Shown here piece by piece: positions 21,485-31,227 of a stretch of 64,000 nucleotides of DNA. The notes beneath the pieces are model-generated. The model was not told where the DNA came from and made no database searches. It was given only the letters and a program-made list of their open reading frames with translations. The translations under genes were made by a program, and so were the position numbers. This DNA is from Macrothele yani. Taxonomy: Eukaryota; Arthropoda; Arachnida; Araneae; Macrothelidae. Position 1 is the stretch's first letter. Each line of letters begins with the position of its first letter. The stretch lies in assembly GCA_039090855.1 (NCBI GenBank), contig CM077016.1:53183936-53247935 (forward strand), read 5' to 3'.

Positions 21485-22148
21485 ATTTGCTATTAATGAA
21501 AAATTTCCTAGTAAAATTCCCATAAAAGTTGCTTTAGATTATTAAATCATTTATTGTTTGATCATATCATGTTGTCAGCATCATGTCAACAACAACATAA
21601 CCAGGGAACAGGGAATTTATCCTTCAAATAATATCCAAAAATTTTATTCTGGAATGAAATGCCTCATCGAGCTACATGCTCGGCAATGATACCTTTCTTT
21701 CAAGTGGTACCTTTCTTTGCATTCCTTTAATTTTCAGCTTTGTAACATACTTCCCCCAGAACACAAACACTGGTTTCCGGGAAGCTGCCCGTCTGCTGAG
21801 TCATTTGAGGAACTCAGGCAGATCTCTGGTTGGAATCGTTTATTGTTTAATCATATCATGTTGTCAGCATCATGTCAACAACAACATAACCAGGGAACAG
21901 GGAATTTATCCTTCAAATAATATTCGAAAATCTTATTCTGGAATGAAATGCCTCATCGAGCTGCATGCTCGGCAATGATACCTTTCTTTCCATTCCTTTA
22001 AGTTTCAGCTTTGTAACCATACTACCCCTAGAACACAAACACTATGGTTTCTGGGAAGCTGCCCATCCGCCGAGTCATTTGAGGAACTCAGGCAGATCTT
22101 TGGTTGGCATCATTTATTGTTTGATCATATCATGTTGTCAGCATCATA

Positions 22149-23536
22149 CACCGGTGTTCAAAATTTAGAGAATTTGCACATTTTGTCGATTTTCACAAAA
22201 TTAAGGAACCAAAGGCCTTTTCCATGATTAGTTCGCTCATACTCCTCAGCAACATTCGTTTAGTTTCTTGCAGGAGTTGGTTCAATTTCATAAGCAATCA
22301 AGTAAGATGAGTTACCAGGAACGTATTGATGACGGAATGAGGTGGAGAATCGTCGGTAGATTGGAGGCAGGGAAATCGCAAGTGCAGGTTGCTACAGAGC
22401 TCAATGTAACACCCAGTGTCGTCTGCAATTTGGGGAAACAGTTTAAGGACACTGGATCCATATCGAGAAGGCCTGGACAAGGCCGTCCAATGAAGATTGT
22501 TATTTGGCACTTTCAGCGAGGCGCCACAGGACTGCTACAGCTGCACAGCTATCTCATGAGCTGCATGCCACCACTGGAACCCGAGTTTCAAGGGTTACTG
22601 TTTCCTGAAGGCTTCATGAGAGAGGGCTTTTTGCCAGAAGACCCGCTGTTTGCGTCCCGCTCACTTCAGCACACAAGAGAGCGTGTTTAGCTTGTTGCAC
22701 AAATCAGCCTTGGACCAGACTTCAGTGGGGTAACGTTCTCTTCACAGACAAATCGCGATTCAGTCTGGACACTGATTCTCGACGTACCGTCATCTGGAGA
22801 GAACCTGGGACCTGATAGCTTTCCTCCAACATCCGTGAAAGGAACCGCTATGGCAGCAGAGGTGTTATGGTCTGGGCAGGCATAATGTTGGACACCCGCA
22901 CACCTCTCCATGTGTTTGACAGAGGCTCACTGACTGCTGAGAGATATAGGGATGAGATTTTACAGCCCTATGTTCGACTTTTCAGGGGTGCAGTAGTTCA
23001 GCCTTGGTTCTTTTTTATGGACGACAACGCTCGTCCACTTAGGGCACACCTGGTCGACGATTATCCTGAAAGTAAGGACATTCGCCGGATGGATTGGCCA
23101 CCCAGATCGCCAGACCTAAACCCTATCGAACATGTCTGGGATGCTCTTGGGAGGTCAATTGCAGCTCGTCACCCCCTCCGAGAACCATCCAGAATCTGAA
23201 AACTGCGTTGCTGCAGGTGTGGGACTGACTGCCACAGGGACTCATCAACTGCCTCGTTTCCAGTATGACGTCGCGCTGTGAGAGCTGTATGACTGTGAGA
23301 GGGGACCATACCCCATATTAGAGTCATTTTTTGTTTGATCTTACAACCTGAATTTTGGATATTCCTGCGCTGATGAGCCTTACCAATGATCATGAGTGCA
23401 TACCATGACTGTTGTATGGTATAATTTTTTTCTCTTATATAACTGTGTATCCATACCAAATTTCATTAAAATGTGTCCGTTAGTTTTTCAGAAATTCGAC
23501 AAAATGTGCAAATTCTCTTAATTTTGAACATCAGGG
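22149..23536 (+). mobile_element. Tc1-like element, family D
   Basis: Flanked by TA (22147-22148 and 23537-23538) and bounded by inverted ends 'CACCGGTGTTCAAAATTTAGAG' and the diverged inverse 'CTTAATTTTGAACATCAGGG'. A 'gaatttgcacattttgtcga' block is repeated inverted at both ends. It sits inside one unit of the ~291-bp array. Confidence 0.85.
22268..23220 (+). pseudogene. Tc1-like transposase, family D
   Basis: The first frame (22268-22690) has the helix-turn-helix 'RWRIVGRLEAGKSQVQVATELNVTPSVVCNLGKQF' and the 'GSISRRPGQGRP' GRPR-like motif. It then drifts into another frame. 'LFTDKSRFSL' near 22738 holds the first Asp. From 22867 the frame 'MVWAGIMLDTRTPLHVF' runs to 'FFFMDDNARP' (second Asp) and 'SPDLNPIEHVWDALG' (Glu). 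The DD34E residues are therefore present but split over frames, and the C-terminus is frameshifted. Confidence 0.8.
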
Positions 23537-23914
23537 TATTTGTCAACAACAACATAATCAGGGAACAGGGAACTTATCCTTCAAATAATACCCAAAAATT
23601 TTATTCTGGAATGAAACGCCTCATGGAGCTACATGCTAGGCAATGATACCTTTCTTTCAAGTGGTACCTTTCTTTCCATTCCTTTAAGTTTCAGCTTTGT
23701 AACCATACTTCCCCCAGAACACAAACACTATGGTTTCCGGGAAGCTGCCCATCCGCCAAGTCATTTGAGGAACTCGGGTGGATCTCTGGTTGACATCATT
23801 TATTGTTTGATCATATCATGTTGTTGGCATCGTATTTGTCAACAACAACATAATCAGGGAACAGGGAATTTATCCTTCAAATAATATCCGAAAATTTTAT
23901 TCTGGAATGAAACG

Positions 23915-24535
23915 CCTCACATGCTTGTTTGGCAAAGCCAGAAGCATGTGGAAGAGAATGAATCTTGCCTTCTTCACTCCTTAATGTATTGTGGTGCCCT
24001 GTTTTGATGCTGAGAAGAAACACAGATACACCACAACTGCTTGTTATTAAATCAAATCCCCAGTTAGCAGCAAATTGCCTGAACCTAAAACTAGCATACT
24101 ACATATTGTGTGGCATGAAAAACTTAGGAATACCATGAATCGAAAATCTCTTCAATTTTGGAATAACTTCTTCAGTTGTTTTGTCCATGAGTGACATGAT
24201 CTCAAGTCATTTAGTTAGATAACAACTTACAATTAAATAACTGGACCCTCTTTACTCAACAAATGCCAACTGCCACTCTTTTTGAATGTTTACTCAGGAA
24301 CTTTGACTCAGTAGAGGCTCATTACTTTGTTTTTACTTTTGGATGGTCTGAATCTCTCACAAGAGGTGCACTTTGCAATAAGACCTTTACATCCTTATCC
24401 ACAATGGGATTAACACAACTTATCAAGCATTTGACTTGAAGAATATTCGTGCATTTGATACTTTGGGAATAAACGAGGAGCAAGCCATCATTGCACGATG
24501 TATGAAGACAAATGGTCAGAGATGGATAATTAAAA
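23915..24535 (-). pseudogene. Ty3/gypsy integrase fragment
   Basis: On the minus strand, 'NDGLLLVYSQSIKCTNILQ' and a 'SHCG..C' zinc-binding relic are followed, in other frames, by 'LTKWLEIMSLMDKTTEEVIP', 'IHGIPKFFM' and 'FRQFAAN' plus 'WGFDLITSS'. These are the ordered blocks of a gypsy integrase core. It belongs to the same element as 26760-27000, separated by the PLE insertion. Confidence 0.65.
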
Positions 24536-24587
24536 AAAAACATTTATTTACAATTAAAATAAATGAAATAAAATGACCACATGAGAT

Positions 24588-24618
24588 CTTTTGACTACCA
24601 CTTTGGCGTCATCATCAG
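24588..24618 (-). ncRNA. Degenerate hammerhead-like core in PLE end
   Basis: CTGATGA, then TGACGCC-AAAG-TGGTAGTCA (a stem with one bulge), then AAAAG where GAAAC is expected. It lies 3' of the GIY-YIG ORF. Loss of the G of the GAAA box predicts no activity. Confidence 0.5.
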
Positions 24619-26660
24619 ATGTTTGACAAAGAGTGGAACGGAGACCAGCATTAAATAAAGAAAATACGTAACATGTGACCAGTACAATTGCATAGAGTGA
24701 TTTACATAAAGAGTCATATATTCATAACATCCAGAACTGAGTTTTGTCCATGAGGGATCAGTGAACTCCAAGTTTGTGATATATAACTAGGCAAATTTTC
24801 ATTACAGCAAAAGGCAGTATTAGCTATAATATGTAAGCTTTTGCACAACAGTAAGGAATTATTATTAGATGCTTTTTGCAGTATAGCTGCTTCCTTCCAT
24901 TGTGGATAATGTTGTCCTTCCTGAACACAACGGGCTAAAGCCGTTGTTAACTTACCATTTTTGTGATCATACTTGTGTTCATTCATTTTAGTCTTTAATG
25001 TCCTCCTGGTAGAACCAATACATAATTTTTTAGTTTGTGATGAGTCATGGGGAAATAGAGGAATGGAATAAATTCCATGCATGTTTTCCACACTCACCTT
25101 GTCACGATCACTCCTGATTAGATGCAAGAGATTAAGAGTCTTTGAGCCAAAGTCAATGTCATGATGTCTGCACAGGTTCTTTAACACCGGAGTTAAACTT
25201 GGGTGGTAGTTGAGTGAACCTACGTACCTCCTTTATGGGGTATCACAAATTAAGGAGCATTCTTGTGGCACAGGATTTTATTGTAGAGTCTGTCTACAGT
25301 AGTATTATTGAAACCAAAAAAGGAGGCCAGTTCTTTGATCTTTAAAAGTTCAGAACATCTGAGAGCGTCATTCGAGCAATGAGTTATTGCCCATCTAACC
25401 ATAAACCAAATTGAGGCTAACTTATAGTTATTCGGGTGAAAAGAGTCCTTAGGTATCATCGTAGGTGAAGAAGTTGGTTTACGATAAACTGTAAAGCTGA
25501 GTTGATGGGCAACAGGATTGCGTATTAAGTTAAAATACAGATATGGCAAGGTGTAGTTTTCTTCGCACTCCACTGTAAAGGATATGGTAGGATATTGTAG
25601 TGACATATGATCCCGGAAAACTATTAGCTCATCCTAAGAGTGAGGCCAAATAACTGAAACGTCATCAACGTACCTTATATACAGAAGTGGCTTGTAGTTG
25701 CAAGTCTCCAAGACAGAATTTTTTAAGAGTAAAGGGAGCCCACTAGGAGGGGGCAAGAAATTTTGACAGAGCTCTTTCAAGGGGTCTCGTGGGACTAGCG
25801 TATCCCGAGGCCAAGGGGCAAATCCGGGTTGCCAACTTTGTGGGTCTTCACCTTCCCAAAAAGTTCGGGAACATGGGGGCCAAATGTAGGCTGCAAACCT
25901 GATAAAATTTCAGGGGGAAGGGCTGAGTGATTTTTAAGTCTACTAATAGAGGATAGTGTAGCGGGTGTCGGATCTGAATTAAAAACCGAGTGGGGAGCTT
26001 ACCAATGGCCTCGTGCATCTTGGAAATATAATCAGCTTTGTCCAAAATAACAAGTTGGGACGTTTTGTCAGCGGCTACTATTGCTAATGAAGGGTTAGCT
26101 TCAAGATTTTTAAGTTGCTGATGCTCTTCTGTCCATTCGGAATGGCGAGAAAAGTGATCCTGTTTTTTAACCTTTTTAAAAGCTCGAACCATTGTGTGAC
26201 TTGCTCCCTCTTGTTCGTCAGGCGAGAGAGCTTGAATAATTCCCTCTGCTTGAGTAAAGAATTTGAAAGCGTTTACCCTTTGCGGGCGATACGTGTACTT
26301 CATTCCACGATTTAAGGCTCGGGTCTGAACTGAATTCAGCTGCATGCTGCTCAGATTAATGAATGAACTACGTAAAAATTCAGGTTGGGAACCCTGTGAG
26401 GAAAAAGGTGCAATCGGTCTTGAGAAAACCTCCGAAGCCACAAGGTTTCTTAGTTTATGTATATGGGTTGCACAATTTTTTTTACAATCGTTTTTGATGA
26501 TTGCACAAATAATGATCAGAAATCTGTCGAGTAGGATTGGGTGCAGCTTAGATGTGAGTGCCTGGAATTCGGAATATGCCTTCCTATTCAAAAAGTCAAT
26601 GAGTCCTCGTTTTATACGTATTTCCGTCGACATGATCAACTCTACACAAACTCTACACAA
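24589..26660 (-). pseudogene. Penelope-like element, third copy (N-terminus, RT, GIY-YIG)
   Basis: From 26660 downward it has an N-terminal region ('SLAIVAADKTSQLVILDKADYISKMHEAI', typical of PLEs) and an RT piece ending 'ASPTRPLERALSKFL'. The RT palm 'YKPLLYIRYVDDVSVIWPHS' has its YVDD at 25672-25661. 'LPYLYFNLIRN' and 'FTVYRKPTSS' follow. The GIY-YIG domain is 'GIYSIPLF...KKLCIGSTRRTLKTKMNEH' near 25080-24970, and the C-terminal block contains 'ENLPSYISQTWSSLIPH'. RT sequence between the N-terminal part and the palm is deleted, and several frameshifts are present. It sits in a gypsy element on the same strand. Confidence 0.8.
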
Positions 26661-26759
26661 ATTGTCAAGCAGCTGTTTGTTTTTTTAATGTTGTGGCACA
26701 ACAGTTTTATCATTTATGAACACTAGACCTTTTTTTATGTAGAGTTGACTATGAAGCTT

Positions 26760-27000
26760 AAAATACAACTGAACACTGAGGAACACTTGTCTTACTTGTT
26801 GGGCAGCCTGTTTTCTGGTACACTATCACCTGTCATAGCACTGCATCATTTCTTGTTTTCTCTTGAAATTCCTCTAATTTTGTTTTAGACAATTGCACAA
26901 TTCAGACTTCTCATGTATGATTCTTTGTCATCTGCAGGATTTTTTATATATGATCTTGACAGAAGGTCAGCAATATACACTATAGCCCAGGAAATAAAAG
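26760..27000 (-). pseudogene. Ty3/gypsy RNase H end, same element
   Basis: The minus-strand reading 'IADLLSRSYIKN' matches the 'YIADALSRA' end of gypsy RNase H. It is followed by a linker before the integrase. Strand and order fit the integrase piece at 23915-24535. Confidence 0.55.
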
Positions 27001-27380
27001 GCAAATGTTGGGAATAATTAGGGAAAAACTGAATTTTGGCCAGTTGTTAGAACACTATGAGATATGTATTAGCCCCCCCTCAACTTTTCATTTGCTGACT
27101 TTTAGAAAATGACTTACATCTCCATAACCAATGGTCATGACGATGTAATTTTTTTTAGTTTTAATCCTCAAATTACGCTTTACAAAATTGTTCATCTTCA
27201 ATTTTGCACTAAAACCAATAGCTTTGTCTAAATTGAAAGAACACAAGGATGTTTTTAGCATACTAATTTAGATTGCACCTTAATTGCATTTTTAACATGA
27301 ACACTGAACAGTATTTATTATTTTTTACAACTTCGTATTTGATGATATGTACAAAAGAAAAAAAGATAAGAAAATGGATG
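27001..27380. other. No recognisable gene
   Basis: AT-rich sequence before the next coding remnant; no motif seen. Confidence 0.4.
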
Positions 27381-29116
27381 GTTTGATTTATTGTGTGCTC
27401 TTTGTGAAAAAGAACTTGAAGGAGAAACTGTGAACATCAAAACGGGTTTACGAACAATTATTGAGGCTTGTTTAAAGCAAAGCAATGGACTGCATGAAAG
27501 TTGGAAGGAAAAAATTACTATTCGGTTTTACACTGTGCAGGCAGAACTACAAAAGCCCTACTACTATCAGTGCTGCTCCTGCAGCAGTACAGACTCATAA
27601 TCCATCTTGTGCTTCAACATGTGCAACTTGCTTAAGGAGCTCTGAAGAAAAGTTCGATTTCAAAACAAACTGTTTGATTTGTGGTTAGAAAGAAAATGTT
27701 AATTGCAAAACTGCATAAGAACGTAGGAAAAGTTTTCACATGGTAGCGACTTTAGATATGAAGGTAAACTTTGTAAGAAAATGTGATGTACGGAATGATG
27801 GGAGATCTCTTGGCAGCAGAAGCATGCTACCATGGAAGTTGTTATAAAACATTTTCAAGAACTACAACAGGTGAGGGACTTGCAGGTCTTCCAAAATCTA
27901 AAGTGGGGGTAAGACACTTGCCTCATACAAAGTCGGCCCATCTATATGTTCCGCAAATGATAAAGATAGGTTCAAAATTGTTAGAGAAACAGCTCAGTTT
28001 GTTTACTAACAAAGGATTCTTCACTGTGAGAAGGAGTGTAAAGTTTTTATCTGGTACATGGACAGACATATGTATAGAGCAGTGTCTTATGCATGCTATG
28101 AAAGCAGTTGGAGGTCTTACACATGGAAGAGATATAACGGACAGCACACAATCGAAATGGGTCCTCAGGGCACCTTTTTTCTTAAATTCACAAAGCTACT
28201 GAAGAAGTTTTGAGAACTTCAATAACATTTGCTGAACAACATACGGAACTATGCAAGTCACAAAAACTAAGAGATCAGTCTGACGTTGAAAAGTTCACTT
28301 CGTGGCTTAAGCACCACAACCCATTCACAAAAGTGTGGAGAACTCATGTGCTTGTCATCCAGTTTGTTGTCTGATGAATCTATAAAATATGACCAAGCTT
28401 ATCAGGCAGGAGTTGCAGCGTTGGAGGAAATGAAAGGAACATTTTTTGGAGAGCTTAAGCTTCGCAAAAAAGACATGGTCAAAATACAAGCGAAGCACAA
28501 ATCTGTGAAACATAACCAAAAGAGGTTAATGTGAATCCCGAACAGCTGTTTAACTGAATATTGTGTGTGTGTGATAGCCCAAGTGTGCTAAAAACATACC
28601 TTGAGTATGAAGTAGCCTCTCGTCCACCATCCATTTTTGATGAAGTTTCTCTTCACAAGGGTACAAAATCTTCTCTCCTGAAAGCTTTTGAAGAAAGTAT
28701 TGCAGAAATATTTGACTTAAGCAATGCAACAATAGCGATAGATGGAGGGTTTCTGCTTCACTATGTCTCCTGGCCAAAGAATAGCTCATATGGAGAAATA
28801 GTTCAAAATTACTGTTCATTTGTACTTACAAGGTATGGAAAAAAACAAAACAATTGTTTTTGGTGAATACTTCGAAGATTCTACAACAAAATAAGAACAA
28901 AATAGATCAGCCAAAAAAACCTCATGTGATATCACTTTTGAAGAAAATACAAAATGTATGACAGCAAAAGAGGTATTTTTAGCTAATGAAAGAAAAAAGA
29001 AATGACTAGTAATTTCAGTAGCATCAGAACTAGGAAAAAATGGTTTACCAACGTTTGTTGCTGAAGAAGATACTGATGTAGACATAAGGGTAGCAATCAA
29101 AAACTGAACAGTCACT

Positions 29117-29683
29117 CTAAAGTTGCTTTAATATAATGTCAGAGTATAATTACTTGTGGTTTATTTACTGTATCACACGTTAATATCAGTTGTAATCGTC
29201 AAGAGTCAAAGTTGTACTTCATCATTTCTAGAAACTTTGTAAAACAGACAAGTTTGATGTAATTATCTACCTTCTTCCTGTCTTTGGATAATAGGCTTAA
29301 CAGTGATAGTTCTCGATGTCTTGAGGTTAAGTGTTTCTTTTGAGCTAAAGAACAGTTACTGGTTACCTTGATGGAATCCAGGAATGTGAAGTATTGGCAT
29401 CGTGTTAACATATTATTCCTCATACTAATTTCAGCTGTCGATGTATAAGCCTTCTTCAGTGAGCTTTTGTGCTAACATATTAGTACTTGATGTTATTAGG
29501 CACTTATCTGCTGCCATAATAGATTACATTTATTAATATGATCTTGTTTGTTCAGGATCTGAAAATCTTACTAGTGATATAAAAATACAACATCGATGAT
29601 TAGAACTGATATTAACGTGTGATACAATAAATTAAACCATGAGTAATTATACTCTGACGTTATATTAAAGCGATCTAATAGCC
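29117..29683. mobile_element. Inverted-repeat element inserted in the nuclease-like pseudogene
   Basis: The ends are inverted repeats of about 75 bp ('GCTTTAATATAAyGTCAGAG' outward). They interrupt the coding region between 'DTDVDIRVAIKN' and 'VVMGSDTDLL'. TCTAA occurs just outside each end and may be the target duplication. There is no transposase. Inside is a hammerhead-like core (29429-29459), so it may derive from a PLE. Confidence 0.65.
29429..29459 (-). ncRNA. Possible hammerhead-like core
   Basis: CTGAAGA, a short GGCT/AGCT stem with a long loop, then GAAA. Weaker than the other cores because stem II is only 4 bp. Confidence 0.3.
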
Positions 29684-30282
29684 ACACAATTCAACAACAG
29701 CGTTAAGTCGTTAATAACTATGGACAATCTAAAGTTGTTGTCATGGGCTCAGACACAGATCTACTAGGGCTGTTAGTTGTTCTTGCTCCTGAAAATAAGT
29801 CTATTTATTTCTGTAAACAGAAAGGTGGTAAAAGCCCTTGAAAAATCTTTTACAGAATCAAAAGTTTTATCGAGCAGTACAGTGAAATCAGAAAACTTCT
29901 GCTGTTCGCTCACGCAATAACTGGCTGTGACACAAGATCGTGCTTTTATGGATTGGTAAAAATCAAAGCCATTGAAATGTTAAAATCATCATCTGAAGTT
30001 GCGGGCCAAGCTAGGATTTTTACTCAAGAAGTAATTTCCCGAGAAAAACTGTTTGTTAGTGGAGAAAAATTTGTCCTTGCAATGTATGGTATGAGCAAAT
30101 TCTCGAATTTGAAAGAAGCTCATTACTTCAGATTAAAGACCTTAACAAGAAAGTCTGCTTTCAGATCTAATTTTGACCTGGCGCAACTTCCTCCAGCATC
30201 AAAAGCATCTCATCAACATCTTCTGAGGGTTTACTTGCAAGTCCAAGGGTGGCTACAAAATAAACTTCTGGCAACTGATTGG

Positions 30283-31036
30283 GGTACTGCAGGCAGAAGC
30301 GGGATTCGTCGGAGAAGACAAAGTTGTGTGGCGGTGAGACACTATATGATGCCTGCATTATGCATGGCCATATCGGTCCGTCGCCTGGCATTATGGTTTA
30401 AGGCGCAATTGGATATGACACCCGCACTCCTCTGGTACGCATCGCGTGTGGTGGCGGTGAGACACTATATGATGCCTGCATTATGCATCGCCATACCGGT
30501 CTGTCGCCTAGCGTTATGGTTTGGGGCACAATTGGATATGACATCCGCACTCCTCTGGTACGCATCGCCGGTACACTTAACCGCCACTGCTACATCTCCG
30601 ATGTTTTGGAGCTTGTATTCCTTCCTTACCTGCAGGACCTGCCAGCGGCCACGTTTCAACAGGACAATGCACACCCGCATGTGGCACGCATCGTGCAGCA
30701 ATTCTTCAGGGCCCACCAGGTGTCACTGCTGCCGTGGCCTGTCAAGCACCACCCGCGGCTACGCCTGATGAACTGTGGCAACGTGTGGAAGCAGCCTGGA
30801 CCGACATACCCCAAGCCCACATCCAAAGCCTCGTTCGTTCGATGCCGCGGCGTGTAGCGGCCATTATTGCCAGCCATGGGGGCCACACGAACTATTGATG
30901 TCTGTGTGTTCCGCAAGTCGCACGGGCCTGTAAGCTCAATCGTTTTATCTTTGTATCTGTTGTTATGTGTCCAGTAAATCTGGCTTTGCTATCTCATGTC
31001 CTTCTTGGTGTTGCATTTTAGGTGGCCAGCAGTGTT
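30283..31036 (+). mobile_element. Tc1-like element, family B copy 2, rearranged
   Basis: The right end 'gcattttaggtggccagcagtgt' matches the end of the family B element at 55774-57078. The left TIR is absent. Bases 30285-30318 are an inverted copy of the block around 56420-56445. The segment 30329-30450 is then repeated in tandem at 30451-30570. The remaining frame carries 'GTIGYDIRTPLVRIAGTL' and 'FQQDNAHPHVARIVQQFF' (second catalytic Asp). The Glu block is missing. Confidence 0.75.
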
Positions 31037-31227
31037 TAAGCCCATATAACTCTTACCTCAAAGATGTAACATATGATGAGTTAGTAATTCATTACTGGTC
31101 CACAGAGCAGGTGCACATTACTGAGGCGATTTTCAGAGCTTCAAATGTATCAAGAATATGCATAGATGCTACTGGTGGTTTGGTGAAAAAGATAAAAAGA
31201 ACACAGCAAATCGGGCACATTTTCCTA

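Larger units (their letters stand above)
20904..21545. mobile_element. Fold-back made of two inverted PLE 3' ends
   Basis: The left arm 20949-21253 and right arm 21264-21545 are inverse copies around a ~10-nt loop. ATCATTTATTG is repeated on both sides (20893-20903 and 21546-21556), an 11-bp target duplication. Each arm carries, outward from the centre, the PLE C-terminal coding block ('KEGIEIEKNQNSIIND' type), a spacer with 'ccgtaaccg' repeats, a hammerhead-like core and an AT-rich tail. The left side has 45 bp more at its outer end. A single arm recurs at 50285-50445. Confidence 0.75.
19861..23915. repeat. Tandem array of a ~291-bp unit, interrupted twice
   Basis: 'ctcggcaatgatacctttc' recurs at about 20172, 20463, 20752, 21684, 21970 and 23638. 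Neighbouring uninterrupted units are 286-291 bp apart, and the first, more diverged unit starts near 19895. The array is broken by a fold-back element (20904-21545) and a Tc1-like element (22149-23536). One frame stays open through most of each unit because 291 is a multiple of three ('SSGTFLSIPLSFSFVTIL' type), but it breaks at 1-bp differences. Confidence 0.9.
27391..30275 (+). pseudogene. Transposon-associated protein with nuclease-like motifs
   Basis: A long degenerate coding region in broken plus frames. It begins with paired cysteines ('CALCEKELEGE', 'FDFKTNCLICG') and 'AAEACYHGSCYKTF'. It continues through 'SWLKHHNPFT', 'DEVSLHKGTKSSLLKAF', 'AIDGGFLLHYVSWP' and 'VAEEDTDVDIRVAIKN'. Beyond an insertion come 'VVMGSDTDLLGLLVVLAPEN', 'LLFAHAITGCDTRS' and 'GEKFVLAMYGMSKFSNLKEAHYFR'. 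It ends at 'HQHLLRVYLQVQGWLQN'. I recognise this arrangement as a recurrent family in invertebrate genomes, but have no accepted name for it. The repeated acidic 'DTD' blocks before 'GCDT' resemble a PIN/FEN-type nuclease fold; that is inference. Confidence 0.5.

Noticed and set aside
19861..23915. Regular repeats as a CRISPR array
   Set aside because: Units are ~291 bp without short repeats and unique spacers, in a eukaryotic repeat context.
26115..26726. Plus-strand genes opposite the PLE
   Set aside because: They are antisense shadows of the PLE coding sequence on the minus strand.
29953..30768. A single 271-residue gene
   Set aside because: The open frame runs from the nuclease-like pseudogene into an inserted Tc1-like element; the second half is not protein of that gene.
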